Below are positions 8,357 through 17,174 of a stretch of DNA of 64,000 nucleotides, piece after piece (the stretch's first letter is position 1; each line of letters opens with the position of its first letter). The DNA is taken from positions 7,540,975-7,604,974 of the forward strand of contig NZ_CP023701.1 of NCBI RefSeq assembly GCF_008704535.1, written 5' to 3'. The notes below the pieces were generated by a model. The model was not told the origin of the DNA and made no database searches. It saw only the letters and a list, made by a program, of their open reading frames with translations. The DNA is from Streptomyces subrutilus (GTDB lineage Bacteria; Actinomycetota; Actinomycetes; Streptomycetales; Streptomycetaceae). Both the position numbers and the translations under genes were made by a program.

Positions 8357-9205
8357 TCAGTCGTCGAAGCGGGCGTTGCCGATCCGGCTGACGAACACCG
8401 GATCCCGGTGTGAGAAGAACTGCGACTCCCCGGTGTCCAGGTCGGCGATGCGCGCCATCTCGGCGTCGGTGAGCTCGAAGTCGAAGACGTCCAGGTTCTC
8501 CGCCATGCGGTCGGCGCGGACGGACTTGGGGATGACGACGACCTGCCGCTGGACCAGCCAGCGCAGCACGACCTGTGCCACGGACTTCCCGTACACCGCA
8601 CCGATCGCGCCGAGGACCGGGTGGGAGAAGAGGTTGTTCCTGCCCTCCGCGAACGGTCCCCACGATTCGATCTGCACGCCCCGCTCGCGCATCAGCTCCT
8701 GGTCGGCGATGCGCTGGTGGAACGGGTGGGTCTCGATCTGGTTGACCGCCGGTGTGACCTCGTTGTGGTCGATGAGGTCGACGAGACGGTCGGGATGGAA
8801 GTTGGAGACGCCGATCGCCTTGACCCGGCCCTCCCGGTACAGCTTCTGCATGGCCCGCCACGACCCGTACACGTCGCCGAAGGGCTGGTGGATCAGGTAC
8901 AGGTCGAGGTGGTCCAGCCCGAGCTTGCGCAGCGAGGTGTCGAAGGCGCGCCGGGCGTTCTCCTCGCCGGCGTCCTGGACCCACAGCTTGGTCGTGATGA
9001 ACAGTTCCTCGCGGGGAATCCCGCTGTGCCTGACGGCGCGGCCCACGGCCTCCTCGTTGCGGTAGGCGGCCGCGGTGTCGAGCAGCCGGTAGCCGCGGGC
9101 GAGGGCGTCGGAGACGGCCCGCTCGGTCTGGTCGGGCGGGATCTGGTAGACGCCGAAGCCGAGGAGGGGCATCTGGACGCCGTTGTTCAGCGTGACGGTC
9201 TGCAT
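8357..9205 (-). CDS. Aldo/keto reductase
   Basis: A 282-residue NADPH-dependent reductase with a TIM-barrel fold. The catalytic tetrad is visible: Asp in LLDTAAAYRNEE, Tyr in the same motif, Lys in FITTKLWV and His in LYLIHQPF. The cofactor-binding signature VIPKSVRADRM lies near the C-terminus. It is closest to the 2,5-diketo-D-gluconate reductase type by motif (GVQMPLLGFGVYQIPP). The ATG at 9205 begins the conserved N-terminus; the longer open frame upstream has no family similarity. Confidence 0.9.
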   Translation of the reverse strand: MQTVTLNNGVQMPLLGFGVYQIPPDQTERAVSDALARGYRLLDTAAAYRNEEAVGRAVRHSGIPREELFITTKLWVQDAGEENARRAFDTSLRKLGLDHLDLYLIHQPFGDVYGSWRAMQKLYREGRVKAIGVSNFHPDRLVDLIDHNEVTPAVNQIETHPFHQRIADQELMRERGVQIESWGPFAEGRNNLFSHPVLGAIGAVYGKSVAQVVLRWLVQRQVVVIPKSVRADRMAENLDVFDFELTDAEMARIADLDTGESQFFSHRDPVFVSRIGNARFDD

Positions 9206-9438
9206 GCGTGGAGCCCTTCGCTGTCGTCCCCGGGCCGGTGGTTCGGATTGGCCCGCGCGTGCCCGGGGCCGGTCGCGCGGTGTGCGGTGCCGGGCGCTGC
9301 GGCCCGCGGCGCCGTGCCGTTGCCGGCGGCGCCGGCCGTTCCTGCGCCACGTTCCCGCGCCCGGGCCCTTCGCGCGAGCCGGAAGCGGCCGGGTGCGGGC
9401 GTGTCGGCCGGCCGGGGCGCCCGTACCCGGCGCCCGGT

Positions 9439-9867
9439 TCAGAGCTCCGCGCGCGTCGCGGACTGGGCCGCCCGGACCGCGACGTTGGCCGCGTCCTCCA
9501 GGAGCGGCGCCGCTCCGCGGGCGCCACCGGTCAGCGTCAACCCGCTGAGTGCCGCCCAGCCCAGCGCGGCCGAAGCCGCCTTGGCGCGTTCGGTACGGCC
9601 GGGCAGGAAGGTCCCGAACAGCAGCGCGTCGCCCGCGTCGACCGCGACCCGGCACAGGACCGCCGTACGGAGCGCCGGGCCTTCGGGTACCGCCAGCATC
9701 GCGGCGCCGATCACCGCGTCCCGGACTCCCAGGGCGCGGATCAGCAGGGCCGGGGAGCCCTGCTCCGGCAGGCCGCAGGGACGGGCCAGGACCTGCGGAC
9801 GGCAGGCGACCGCCACGCCGTATCCAAGGGTGGCGACGCCCATGACTCGGGCCGCAAGGGTACGCAT
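9439..9867 (-). CDS. Small hypothetical membrane protein
   Basis: A 142-residue protein with three or four short hydrophobic segments (VMGVATLGYGVAVA, ALGVRDAVIGAAMLAV, AALGWAALSGLTL). The pattern RALGVRDAVIGAAML with a Gly-Asp pair recurs in actinobacterial proteins of the DUF4267-like type, but I cannot assign it firmly. It has its own ATG at 9867 and no operon partner. The function is unknown. Confidence 0.65.
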   Translation of the reverse strand: MRTLAARVMGVATLGYGVAVACRPQVLARPCGLPEQGSPALLIRALGVRDAVIGAAMLAVPEGPALRTAVLCRVAVDAGDALLFGTFLPGRTERAKAASAALGWAALSGLTLTGGARGAAPLLEDAANVAVRAAQSATRAEL

Positions 9868-10161
9868 TCAGATCACTCCGCTCGTTGGGCCGCGCCCACG
9901 GTCCGGGCTGCGAGCACTGCCCGCCTACCCGCGCCGCTCCGGCCGAACCGTGGACCGTCGGCCGCGTCACCGGGGCGACGGGCCCGACGTCCGCCCGGCG
10001 CCCGGTCGGCATACGCGGGGCTCGGCAACGCCGCCGGCGTGAGGCGCGGCGTCGGCCGGGTGCGGTCGTACGGGTGGTCCTTCGAGTGCGGCTGAGCGGT
10101 CCGGCGCCGGCGCCGGGGCAGGGTGGAACCGTCCACGCCGCCGTTCACCCAGGGGTGTCCC

Positions 10162-10893
10162 ATGGCTGTTCCCGATCCGTCCCCGACCAGCCGGCGCACG
10201 GTCCTGCGGGCCGCCGGTTCCGCCGGAATCGCGGCCCTCGCCCTGACCTCGGGCTGCGCGGGCGGCGCATCGGGCGCCGGGGCGGGGGAGCGGACCGGCG
10301 CCGTGCCCGCCACGGCGAGGACGGGTACGGGGACCGCACCGGTCCCGGTGCCCGTGCCGGCCTGCGTGTTGGCGCCGAAGACCGGCGACGGCCCGTACTA
10401 CGTTCCGCACGCCCGGCTCCGCTCGGACATCGTCGAGGACCGGGGCGGGGTCCCGCTGCGCCTGGACCTGACCGTGGTCCGCGCCGCGCGGGGGTGCCGG
10501 CCCCTGGCCGGTATCGCCGTGGACGTCTGGCATGCGGACGCCCTCGGGACCTACTCGGCCGACGGAGCCGCCTTCCTGCGCGGCACCCAGCTCACCGACG
10601 CCACGGGCACGGTGTCCTTCCGGACGATCGTGCCCGGCTGGTACGCGCACGTCGCCCCGCACGTCCACGTCAAGGTGCACCCCGACGCGCACACCGAGGC
10701 CGCCACCCAGGTGTTCCTGCCCGAGGAACTGCTGCGGCAGGTGTTCCGGCGGGACCCGTACTCCCGCCGCAGGGCCCCGGCGCACCCCAACACCCGCGAC
10801 GACCGCTTCGCGGCGAAGGGCGCGCTCATGACCCTCGGGCCCGTCGCGTACGGGGCGGGCTACCGGGCGGCGTTCACGGTGGGGGTGGAGTGA
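10162..10893 (+). CDS. Intradiol ring-cleavage dioxygenase-like lipoprotein
   Basis: A 243-residue exported protein. The N-terminus SRRTVLRAAGSAGIAA is a twin-arginine signal, and LTSGC gives a lipobox. The mature part has the intradiol dioxygenase beta-barrel with iron-ligand candidates: Tyr in GDGPYYVP, Tyr in DVWHADALGTYSA, and His residues in GWYAHVAPHVHVKVHP. Exported homologues in Streptomyces bind or cleave catechols from lignin-derived material. ATG 10162 was chosen because it starts the Tat signal; an ATG at 10123 lies in the same frame. Confidence 0.82.
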   Translation: MAVPDPSPTSRRTVLRAAGSAGIAALALTSGCAGGASGAGAGERTGAVPATARTGTGTAPVPVPVPACVLAPKTGDGPYYVPHARLRSDIVEDRGGVPLRLDLTVVRAARGCRPLAGIAVDVWHADALGTYSADGAAFLRGTQLTDATGTVSFRTIVPGWYAHVAPHVHVKVHPDAHTEAATQVFLPEELLRQVFRRDPYSRRRAPAHPNTRDDRFAAKGALMTLGPVAYGAGYRAAFTVGVE

Positions 10894-11063
10894 GGCGGGC
10901 CGCCACCGGTCGGACCGGGCCGTGGATTTCACGCCAAACGCTTCCGTTCCCCTCCCCGCGCCGATCGCGATCACTAGCGTGGGAGCGCAAACGGCCCGGC
11001 ACCGCGGCCAGCAGGCGACGCGGCTGCCGGCGTCGACGGAGAGCAGTGAGGGAGTGGGCGTCG

Positions 11064-11438
11064 ATGGCGAATGTGGAAGTTTCCCTGAAGGAGACGATGA
11101 CCTCGATCGAGGGCGCGCTGGGGGTGGCGCTGGTCGACTACACCAGCGGCATGGCGCTGGGAACCCTCGGGGGCGGAAAGCACCTCGACCTGGCGGTCGC
11201 CGCAGCGGGGAACACCGACGTGATCCGGGCGAAGGCTCGGACCATGGAGATGCTGGGCCTGCAGGACGAGATCGAGGACCTGCTGATCACCCTCGGCAGC
11301 CAGTACCACCTGATCCGGCTGCTGAAGAGCCGCGGAAGCAGCGGACTGTTCCTGTACGTGGTCCTCGACAAGGCCAACTCCAACCTGGCCATGGCCCGGC
11401 ACCAGCTCAAGCGCATCGAAGAGGCGCTGGAGCTCTGA
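11064..11438 (+). CDS. Roadblock/LC7-domain protein
   Basis: A 124-residue single roadblock-fold protein (MTSIEGALGVALVDYTSGM, IEDLLITLGSQYHLIRLL, LFLYVVLDKANSNLAMAR). In actinobacteria such proteins act as small GTPase regulators, usually within conservon operons with a histidine kinase, DUF742 and an Rab-like GTPase. Here none of those partners is adjacent, so it is an orphan. The start is ATG 11064, with gagggag as a distant RBS. Confidence 0.82.
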   Translation: MANVEVSLKETMTSIEGALGVALVDYTSGMALGTLGGGKHLDLAVAAAGNTDVIRAKARTMEMLGLQDEIEDLLITLGSQYHLIRLLKSRGSSGLFLYVVLDKANSNLAMARHQLKRIEEALEL

Positions 11439-11603
11439 CCGCCGCGCTTCCGGGCCCACGTGTGCCCACGAGTTGAAGAAGTCTTCAACTCGGCACATCC
11501 GAAACTGTTCATACGCGGCGCGCGTGGGCCCGCCGGGCGGAAGGCTGGTGTTCCGACGGCTGCTCCGCCGCAGCACTCCGTCCTCTCATCAGCAGGAGCA
11601 CGC

Positions 11604-12050
11604 GTGGGAATGCAGGTCCCCCTCTACCAGGCGAAGGCCGAGTTCTTCCGGATGCTCGGGCATCCCGTGCGCATCCGTGTCCTGGAACTGCTGCAGAGCG
11701 GACCCATGCCCGTACGGGACCTCCTGGCGGAGATCGACATCGAGGCGTCCAACCTCTCGCAGCAACTGGGGGTCCTGCGTCGCGCCGGCATCGTGGTCTC
11801 CCTGCGCGACGGGTCGACGGTGAGCTACGCCCTGGCCGGCGGCGACGTGGCCGACCTGCTGCGCGCGGCGCGCCGCATCCTGACGGAGCTGCTGGCCGGC
11901 CAGAGCGAACTGCTGGCGGAACTGCGCCAGGCGGGGCCGGAGTCCGATCGTCGTGCGGATACGGATACGGATACGGATACGGATACGGATACGCGGGCGG
12001 GGAGCGGCGGCCGCGCCGTGGAGCGGGCGGAGGCGTGCGGGGAACGGTGA
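11604..12050 (+). CDS. ArsR-family winged-helix repressor
   Basis: A 148-residue regulator with an ArsR winged helix (FFRMLGHPVRIRVLELL, EIDIEASNLSQQLGVLRRAGIV, VSYAL). No clear metal-binding Cys pair (CxC) is seen, so it may sense something other than thiophilic metals. The GTG at 11604 follows caggag; an ATG two codons later is the alternative. The C-terminal tail contains six Asp-Thr repeats encoded by a ggatac hexanucleotide array (11957-11992), an unusual acidic extension. No adjacent effector gene is evident. Confidence 0.82.
   Translation: MGMQVPLYQAKAEFFRMLGHPVRIRVLELLQSGPMPVRDLLAEIDIEASNLSQQLGVLRRAGIVVSLRDGSTVSYALAGGDVADLLRAARRILTELLAGQSELLAELRQAGPESDRRADTDTDTDTDTDTRAGSGGRAVERAEACGER
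11957..11992. repeat. Hexanucleotide array (ggatac)x6
   Basis: Six perfect 6-bp units lie in frame within the ArsR gene and encode alternating Asp-Thr. Unit-number change would alter tail length without breaking the frame. Confidence 0.85.
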
Positions 12051-12167
12051 CGCTGCCCGTTCCCCGCACCGCACCGCACGGCGCGACGGCCGGGGCGCGG
12101 CACGGGTGTCCGCCGTTGCCGCGCCCCGGCCGCCCCGCTCCGCTCGCCGGAGCCGACGGCCGCGCGG

Positions 12168-12670
12168 TCAGGCGCCCGCGAGGGTCCGCAGGAGCCGGGC
12201 CACTTCATGAGCCACCGCGTCCCGGGCGGGGCCGAGGTGCGCCCGGGGGGCGGCGACGCCGGTGAAGATCTTGTTGAGGTGGGTGGAGACGTTGACCTTG
12301 GTCATGCCGGCGCCGACGGCTTCGGCCAGGTGCTCGTCGTCCACTCCCGAGGAGCCGTGGAGCACGAGGGGCAATTCGAGGCGGTCCTTGAGCCGGGCGA
12401 TGAGGTCCAGGTCGAGTAAGGCGTCGCGGGTGAGCTCGGCGTGCGAGCAGCCGACCGTCAGGCCGGCGGCCAGCGCAGCCCACAGGCGTCCCCCGCACCC
12501 GTAGGGTTGCCGGAGAGCCGCTCGGGAGGCTCCGCCCGCCAACGGCCGTCGGGCGCCAGCGCGTACGGGCCGTCGGGCCGGCGGATGCGACGACGGCCCG
12601 CGCGCCCCGCTCCCGCACGAGGGCCGCAGCCGCCACGAGATCGGCGCACCCCGTGGCCGCCGTGATTCCG
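12168..12670 (-). pseudogene. Remnant of PfkB sugar kinase joined to class II aldolase C-terminus
   Basis: Two family remnants are read on the minus strand in shifting frames. PfkB kinase pieces (LVAAAALVRERGARAVVASAG, then PDGRWRAEPPE and the signature NPTGAGDA) lead within a few codons into the C-terminal half of a class II fructose-bisphosphate/tagatose aldolase (LDLIARLKDRLELPLVLHGS, GMTKVNVSTHLNKIF). At least two frameshifts and a deletion separate them, and both N-termini are missing. Kinase, aldolase and a DeoR regulator form typical sugar operons, so this is the decayed operon of the adjacent regulator. Confidence 0.65.
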
Positions 12671-12894
12671 GACGATGGTGTGCGGCAGGGGCTTTCGGCG
12701 GGCGGGGTACGTCGCGTCGTGGCGGGCGATCCCTTTGCGGGGCAAGGGATCGGGTCCGGGGGCCGGCCCGCGGTCACCCCCGATGGGGGCCGGAACGCGC
12801 GGCCCCTGACGGGCGCGAGCTGCCCGAAGCTACGATCCAACGTGCGCGACCGGCGAGGGACGCGACGGGTACCGGGATCAGAGGGATGTGTCGC

Positions 12895-13695
12895 ATGTCC
12901 AAGCACGAGCGGTGGAGCAGGCTGCTGGAGCTGCTCGCGGTCGACGGAAAGCTGGAGGTCGAGGAAGCGGCGGCAGCGGTGGCGGTCTCGCCGGCGACCA
13001 TCCGGCGGGACCTCGACGAGCTGGCCGAGCAGCGACTGCTCGTCCGTACGCACGGCGGCGCCCTTCCGCACGGCGTCGCGTACGAACTCCCGCTGCGCTA
13101 CAAGTCCTCGCGCCGGGCCTCCGAGAAGCGGCGGATCGCGCACGCCGTCGTCGGGCTGCTGTCGCGGGGGGACGTCGTCGGGCTCAACGGCGGCACCACC
13201 ACCACCGAGGTGGCACGGGCCATGGCGCTCGGTACGGGGGGCGGTACCACGGAGCGGGCAGAGCCTTCCGAGGTTCCGCTGTACACGGTGGTCACGAACG
13301 CGTTGAACATCGCCGGCGAGCTGACCGTACGCCCGCACTTCAAGATCGTGATGACGGGTGGGGTGGCCCGCGGACAGACCTACGAGCTGGTCGGCCCGCT
13401 CGCCGAGGGCGTGCTCAACCAGGTGGTCCTCGACATCGCCGTCCTCGGCGTCGACGGGGTGGACCCGCAGCTGGGGGTGATGACGCGCCACGAGGACGAG
13501 GCGGCCGTCAGCAGGCTCTTCGCCGAACGGGCCCGCAAGGTCGTCGTCGTGACCGACTCCTCGAAGATGGGCCAGCGTGCCTTCGCGCGCATCTGCGGCC
13601 TCGACCGGATCGACCTACTCGTCACCGACACCGGCCTGGCCCCCGACATGGCCGCGCGTCTGGCCGAGTCCGGCATCGAGGTCATCACGGCCTGA
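12895..13695 (+). CDS. DeoR/GlpR-family sugar-operon repressor
   Basis: A 266-residue regulator with an N-terminal DeoR helix-turn-helix (VEEAAAAVAVSPATIRRDLDE, RTHGGAL). The C-terminal phosphosugar-binding domain includes VVGLNGGTTTTEVAR, VTNALNIAGEL, MTGGVARGQTYELVG, VVVVTDSSKMGQ and DLLVTDTG. It normally represses sugar-phosphate catabolic genes and is released by a phosphorylated sugar. ATG 12895 has agaggga at proper spacing; an ATG nine bases upstream is less favoured. Its divergent partner operon is a pseudogene remnant, so its remaining target is unclear. Confidence 0.9.
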   Translation: MSKHERWSRLLELLAVDGKLEVEEAAAAVAVSPATIRRDLDELAEQRLLVRTHGGALPHGVAYELPLRYKSSRRASEKRRIAHAVVGLLSRGDVVGLNGGTTTTEVARAMALGTGGGTTERAEPSEVPLYTVVTNALNIAGELTVRPHFKIVMTGGVARGQTYELVGPLAEGVLNQVVLDIAVLGVDGVDPQLGVMTRHEDEAAVSRLFAERARKVVVVTDSSKMGQRAFARICGLDRIDLLVTDTGLAPDMAARLAESGIEVITA

Positions 13696-13806
13696 AGGCC
13701 GGTGCGCACCGGCCCGCTGGCACGGGCGGCGCGTGCTCCCGCCGTGCGGTGGGGACGCGCGCCGCCCCCTTCGGCGGTCGGCTTCTCATGCGTCGCGGGT
13801 GTGCGG

Positions 13807-14663
13807 TCAGCCGGCGGTGCAGGTCACCGGGGGCAGGGGCGACGAGACGTCACCGGAGGCCATGAACCCGAGGGCCTTGACGGCTCCCGGGGCGATGGCG
13901 CCGTTGGCGGCGCTGCCGGTCGCCGTGAGGGCCGGTCGCCGTGACGGCCGGTCCGGTCTGCGTGAGCTGCGCGTCCCGGAAGTCCGTGACCTTGTCGTTC
14001 CCGGGCCAGGTCCACGTGACCTTCCAGGAGCGGGTGGCCGCGCCCGTGTTCTCCACCCTGATCTCGGCGTCGAAGGCGCCGGTCCAGGAGTCGGTCACGA
14101 CGAAGGCGGCGGTGCAACCGCTCTGCGCACCACCGCTCGCCGTCGCCTTGCCGAGGGTGTCGGAGGTCGCCGAGGTGTTGCCGGCCCTGTCCCTCGCCTT
14201 GACCTGGTACCGGTAGGTGGTGGCCGCTGCCGGACCGGAGTCCGTGTACGAGGTGCCCGACGCCGTGCCGACCTTGGTCCCGTTGCGGTACACGTCGTAG
14301 CCGCTGACGCCGGTGTTGTCCGTCGAGGCCGACCAGGACAGCGAAACGGAGTTGCTGGTGGAGGCGGTCGCGCAGAGGCGCGAGGGAGCGCCCGGTGCCT
14401 GCGTGTCGGGGGGGAAGAAGCACTACGCGAGCAGGTCTTGCGCAGGCCGCCCGGCGTCCCTGGAGGTCTCGCTGCACGATGCCGAAGACGCCGGAAGAGG
14501 CGGCACACGCCCGCTCCAGGCCCGCGTCGGCGTACTCGATGTCGATGATGCGGTTGCCGAACGGGGCACGGTACTGCGGGCACTCGGGCTCGGTCGCTCC
14601 CTCCCAGACCACGCCGCACTCCTCGACGACGGCGAAGTCCAGGCCAGTGACGTACCGGCTCAC
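13807..14663 (-). pseudogene. Remnant of secreted GH114-like glycosidase with FnIII and CBM2
   Basis: In order on the minus strand: the C-terminal part of a GH114-type alpha-1,4-polygalactosaminidase-like domain (YVTGLDFAVVEECGVVWEG, NRIIDIEYADAGLE); a frameshift near 14420; a fibronectin III domain (DNTGVSGYDVYRNGTKVG, TTYRYQVKARDRAGN); and a family 2 cellulose/chitin-binding module (CTAAFVVTDSWTGAFDAEI, SWKVTWTWPGNDKV). The CBM2 frame breaks at 13915-13946 by a 16-bp tandem duplication and resumes as ANGAIAPGAVKALGF down to the terminal Cys. The catalytic N-terminus is absent. Confidence 0.72.
13915..13946. repeat. 16-bp tandem duplication disrupting CBM2 frame
   Basis: Copies gccggtcgccgtgagg (13915-13930) and gccggtcgccgtgacg (13931-13946) are adjacent and 15/16 identical. 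Sixteen is not a multiple of three, so the duplication shifts the CBM2 reading frame; removing one copy restores a continuous CBM2 sequence. Confidence 0.8.
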
Positions 14664-15100
14664 CAGGCGGGGCGGATCGGCCCCCGTGGCGTCAGCCGGG
14701 TCAGATCGGCGACGAGCTCACCGAAGCGCGCCTCGCCCAGCGCTTCTCGCCAGGGTGCGACGGCAGCCCGGGCCGCCTGGTCGGCGGCCCGCGTGGCGGC
14801 CAAGCCGGCCTCGGTCAGCCCCAAGAGCCGGGCGCGGGCGTCGTGGGGGTGTGGATGGCGCACCACGTATCCCTTGCGGACGAGCTCCTCGACCAGCTGG
14901 GCGGCGGCCTGCTTGCTCACCCCCAGGTGCTCGGCCAGGTCGGCGGTGGTGGCGTCGCCCGAGGAGATGCGGGCGAAGGCGAAGCCGTGTGCGGGCCGTA
15001 GATCCTCGAATCCCTGCAGCGACACGCGAGCGTGGATCTCCTGCACCAACTGTCCGGAGAGTGCCAGCACGAGCGCGGAGAAGGCCAGAGCGTCATCCAT
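14660..15100 (-). CDS. MarR-family transcriptional regulator
   Basis: A 146-residue winged-helix regulator: DLRPAHGFAFARI, then ATTADLAEHLGVSKQAAAQLVEELVRKGYV (HTH) and HPHPHDARARLLGLTEAG (wing). ATG 15100 starts the usual MDDALAF N-terminus; a longer frame to 15142 would begin inside the operator palindrome and is less likely. It is divergent from a cupin gene with a 21-bp perfect-arm palindrome between them, so autoregulation and control of the cupin gene are likely. Confidence 0.88.
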   Translation of the reverse strand: MDDALAFSALVLALSGQLVQEIHARVSLQGFEDLRPAHGFAFARISSGDATTADLAEHLGVSKQAAAQLVEELVRKGYVVRHPHPHDARARLLGLTEAGLAATRAADQAARAAVAPWREALGEARFGELVADLTRLTPRGPIRPAW

Positions 15101-15125
15101 GAGTTGACTATAACTCGGCAAGCTG

Positions 15126-15155
15126 CTTGTCTTCATAGACAAGTTCCTTGTCTAT
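15126..15155. promoter_or_regulatory. MarR-type operator between divergent marR and cupin genes
   Basis: ATAGACAAG-TTC-CTTGTCTAT (15135-15155) has perfect 9-bp arms, and an extra upstream half-site CTTGTCT (15126-15132) pairs with the left arm. It ends about 12 bases before the cupin start, in the position for the linked MarR protein to block it. Confidence 0.7.
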
Positions 15156-15167
15156 AGGGAGGCTGGC

Positions 15168-15542
15168 ATGCCCTTCATCCGCAGTGACGAAGCCGTCACG
15201 CACGAGATCCACGGTGTTCGGTTCGTTTCCTTCGTCCGTCCAGGTACGGGCAGCCGCGACCTGGCCGCCTGGCGCGGCGAAGTCCCGGCCGGAACGGCGG
15301 CGCCGGCTCACGTGATCAGCCACGAGGAAACGTTCTACGTGCTGTCCGGTCGCCTCCGGCTCACCATCGGCGGCGAGAGCGCCGAACTCGACGCCGGTGA
15401 CGCGGCGGTGGCTCCGGCAGGCTCCGAGCTGGCCGTCGCCAACACCACCGACCAGCCCGCGCACATGTGGGTCACCACACGGGCCGGCCTCAGCGCCGTG
15501 CTGCCCGACGGCAGCACCATCACGCCGCCCTGGACTCACTGA
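15168..15542 (+). CDS. Single-domain cupin protein
   Basis: A 124-residue small beta-barrel. The first cupin motif is AHVISHEETFYVLSGRLRL (His and Glu metal ligands) and the second is ELDAGDAAVAPAGSELAVAN, in which the usual final His is not obvious. Such proteins are dioxygenases, isomerases or small-molecule binders; no specific substrate is evident. The start ATG 15168 has agggagg just upstream. It is probably repressed by the divergent MarR protein through the palindrome between them. Confidence 0.87.
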   Translation: MPFIRSDEAVTHEIHGVRFVSFVRPGTGSRDLAAWRGEVPAGTAAPAHVISHEETFYVLSGRLRLTIGGESAELDAGDAAVAPAGSELAVANTTDQPAHMWVTTRAGLSAVLPDGSTITPPWTH

Positions 15543-15719
15543 GCCCACTTCACCGTTGATGAAGGTCAACGAACGTTCGGAAACGGCCGGGACGGGCTGC
15601 GTATCCGCCTGACGATCCAGTTCCCCGCGGATACTGCGGAGCACGTCGTCACCGGGCACACGTGGCACTTCGCATGCGAGTTCCTCAACCGGCTGGAGGC
15701 CGCGCACGCGGCACGGTGA
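15543..15719 (+). pseudogene. Possible C-terminal remnant of an unidentified protein
   Basis: Directly after the cupin stop, and in the same frame, an open stretch without a start codon reads GRDGLRIRLTIQFPADTAEH then a Trp-His-Phe helix and ends at TGA 15717. The pattern of a beta strand followed by an amphipathic C-terminal helix recalls SRPBCC-type ends, but I cannot name the family. Confidence 0.3.
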
Positions 15720-16295
15720 CAACGAGCGGACGGCGGCGGGGAACGTCTTCGCATCCCGGCCCCCGCCGCACCCCTCAGCCATCCACCACCCACCACAGAG
15801 GTCATCTCTCTCCGGCGACAGCCAGCTCCCCTCAGGAGTGAGCCGAGAGCGTGTTCCTGACCGCCGACCGCGGCCTGTTCGGTCCCGGCGGACAGAGCCT
15901 CCACGGTTCCTCCGGCGCTGCCCCCGACGACCCGATCGACGTGAAGGCAGGCCGAACCGGACCGGGAAGTCGGCGACAGCGCCCTGGCCGTCCCGTCCCG
16001 GCCGGCCCGGGAGCACGAGAACCTGCGCCCTGCGCCCTGCGCTCCGGCGACACAGAGCGGCTCGCCTCCGTACGGCAGCGCTGCGCGCCGCTCGACCACG
16101 AGGTCCGGGACGGCATCGCCTGACCCGTCCGGAGAAGGCCGCGCGCGGTACGGCCTCCAACGCGCCGGACGACGACACTGCCGAGACGGAGCGTCGCCCA
16201 CGCTCTCGTCGGGCGCTGCCCGGTGCCGGGCAGCGGCTATTGTCGGGTGGCCCCGATCGGCGGTCCGACAGCAGGTTGCCGTGAAGGGGGCACCC
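15720..16295. other. Gene-poor spacer
   Basis: No open frame here has recognisable coding features. Short Arg/Pro-rich frames on both strands look like shadows. Confidence 0.5.
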
Positions 16296-16667
16296 ATGGA
16301 GTTGTCACGTGGGGATGGCCACCTGTTGCTGCTGGTTTCCCTGGGCCTCGTCGTGGCGCTGGTCGCCGTCGCCCTCGCGGTGCGGACCTTCCTGCGATGG
16401 CTGCTCATCCGCAGGATGTTCACGCAGGGGCTACTCGCCACGGGCACGGTGGTCGATGCCTACGTGCTACCGGGAGACCAGGGCCGGGCAGGCCTGCAGC
16501 ACGCCATCGTGGGCTTCCGCGCGGCCGACGGGCGCGCGTACCGGCTCGACTTCGACACCGGGCGGCGATGGCCCCTCGGTGCGCAGGTGCGGTTGCGCTA
16601 TTTCCCGTCGAGCCCGGAACGAGCGGTCCTCGCCGAACCGGGCCGGGGCACGTGCGCACGACGCTGA
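16296..16667 (+). CDS. DUF3592-type membrane protein, C-terminal helix frameshifted
   Basis: A 123-residue product with an N-terminal membrane helix (LLLLVSLGLVVALVAVALAV) and the soluble DUF3592 beta domain (ATGTVVDAYV, VGFRAADGRAYRLDF, VRLRYFPSSPERAVL). Family members end with a second membrane helix. That helix (LTLVLLVCLGLAGVLVTVLG) is present downstream to 16747 but in another frame, so a one-base change in the G/C run at about 16637-16650 has cut it off. ATG 16296 follows gaaggggg. Confidence 0.7.
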   Translation: MELSRGDGHLLLLVSLGLVVALVAVALAVRTFLRWLLIRRMFTQGLLATGTVVDAYVLPGDQGRAGLQHAIVGFRAADGRAYRLDFDTGRRWPLGAQVRLRYFPSSPERAVLAEPGRGTCARR

Positions 16668-16877
16668 CCCTCGTGCTCCTGGTGTGCCTCGGACTGGCGG
16701 GGGTCCTCGTCACGGTGCTGGGCCTGTTCCACTGGAGGGTGGTGTAGGACGGGTGGCGTGACCCGGGTCGCCCATGGTCGGCAGCCGGCCCGGTTCGGTC
16801 TCTCGGCGCGGGCCTCGGTCGTCCGGCGTGCTCCGTGAGGTACGCCGCCCGCCGCAGACAGGCGAGGACGGGACGCC

Positions 16878-17174
16878 TCAGAAGAGGCCTCCGCGCTCTC
16901 CAGCCCTGCGGCCGCGCTCGCCAGGGCGCGTGGCGGGTGAGTCGCCGTAGGTGTACGCGGTGCGCACGTGCCCATCGCGCGCGTGGACGATGACCTGCGC
17001 GGGCTCGTGACTCTTGGCGTGCTGGCGGGCGGCATCGATCGCGTCCTTCTGGGTGCGGTGCGGCTCGTGGAGCAGGCGGCGCCCTTCTCTGCCCTCGACC
17101 TGCCACTTCACGCCCGCGGCGGCCGCCCGCTCGCCGGACGGCGACACGTGGTAGACGGTGAGTTTCGCTGCCAT
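16878..17174 (-). CDS. DUF2188-domain protein
   Basis: A 98-residue small protein. After the N-terminal strand KLTVYHVSPSGE come WQVEGREGRRLLHEPHRTQK, a helix DAIDAARQHAKSH and the strand AQVIVHARDGHVRTAYTYGD, the DUF2188 pattern. The family has no established function. It has its own ATG at 17174 and aaggat upstream. The C-terminal Arg/Gly tail is not conserved in type. Confidence 0.82.
   Translation of the reverse strand: MAAKLTVYHVSPSGERAAAAGVKWQVEGREGRRLLHEPHRTQKDAIDAARQHAKSHEPAQVIVHARDGHVRTAYTYGDSPATRPGERGRRAGERGGLF

Noticed and set aside
6685..8601. 638-codon minus-strand open frame
   Set aside because: It is a shadow of doxX, the P-loop kinase and the aldo/keto reductase; composition is Arg/Gly/Val without family motifs.
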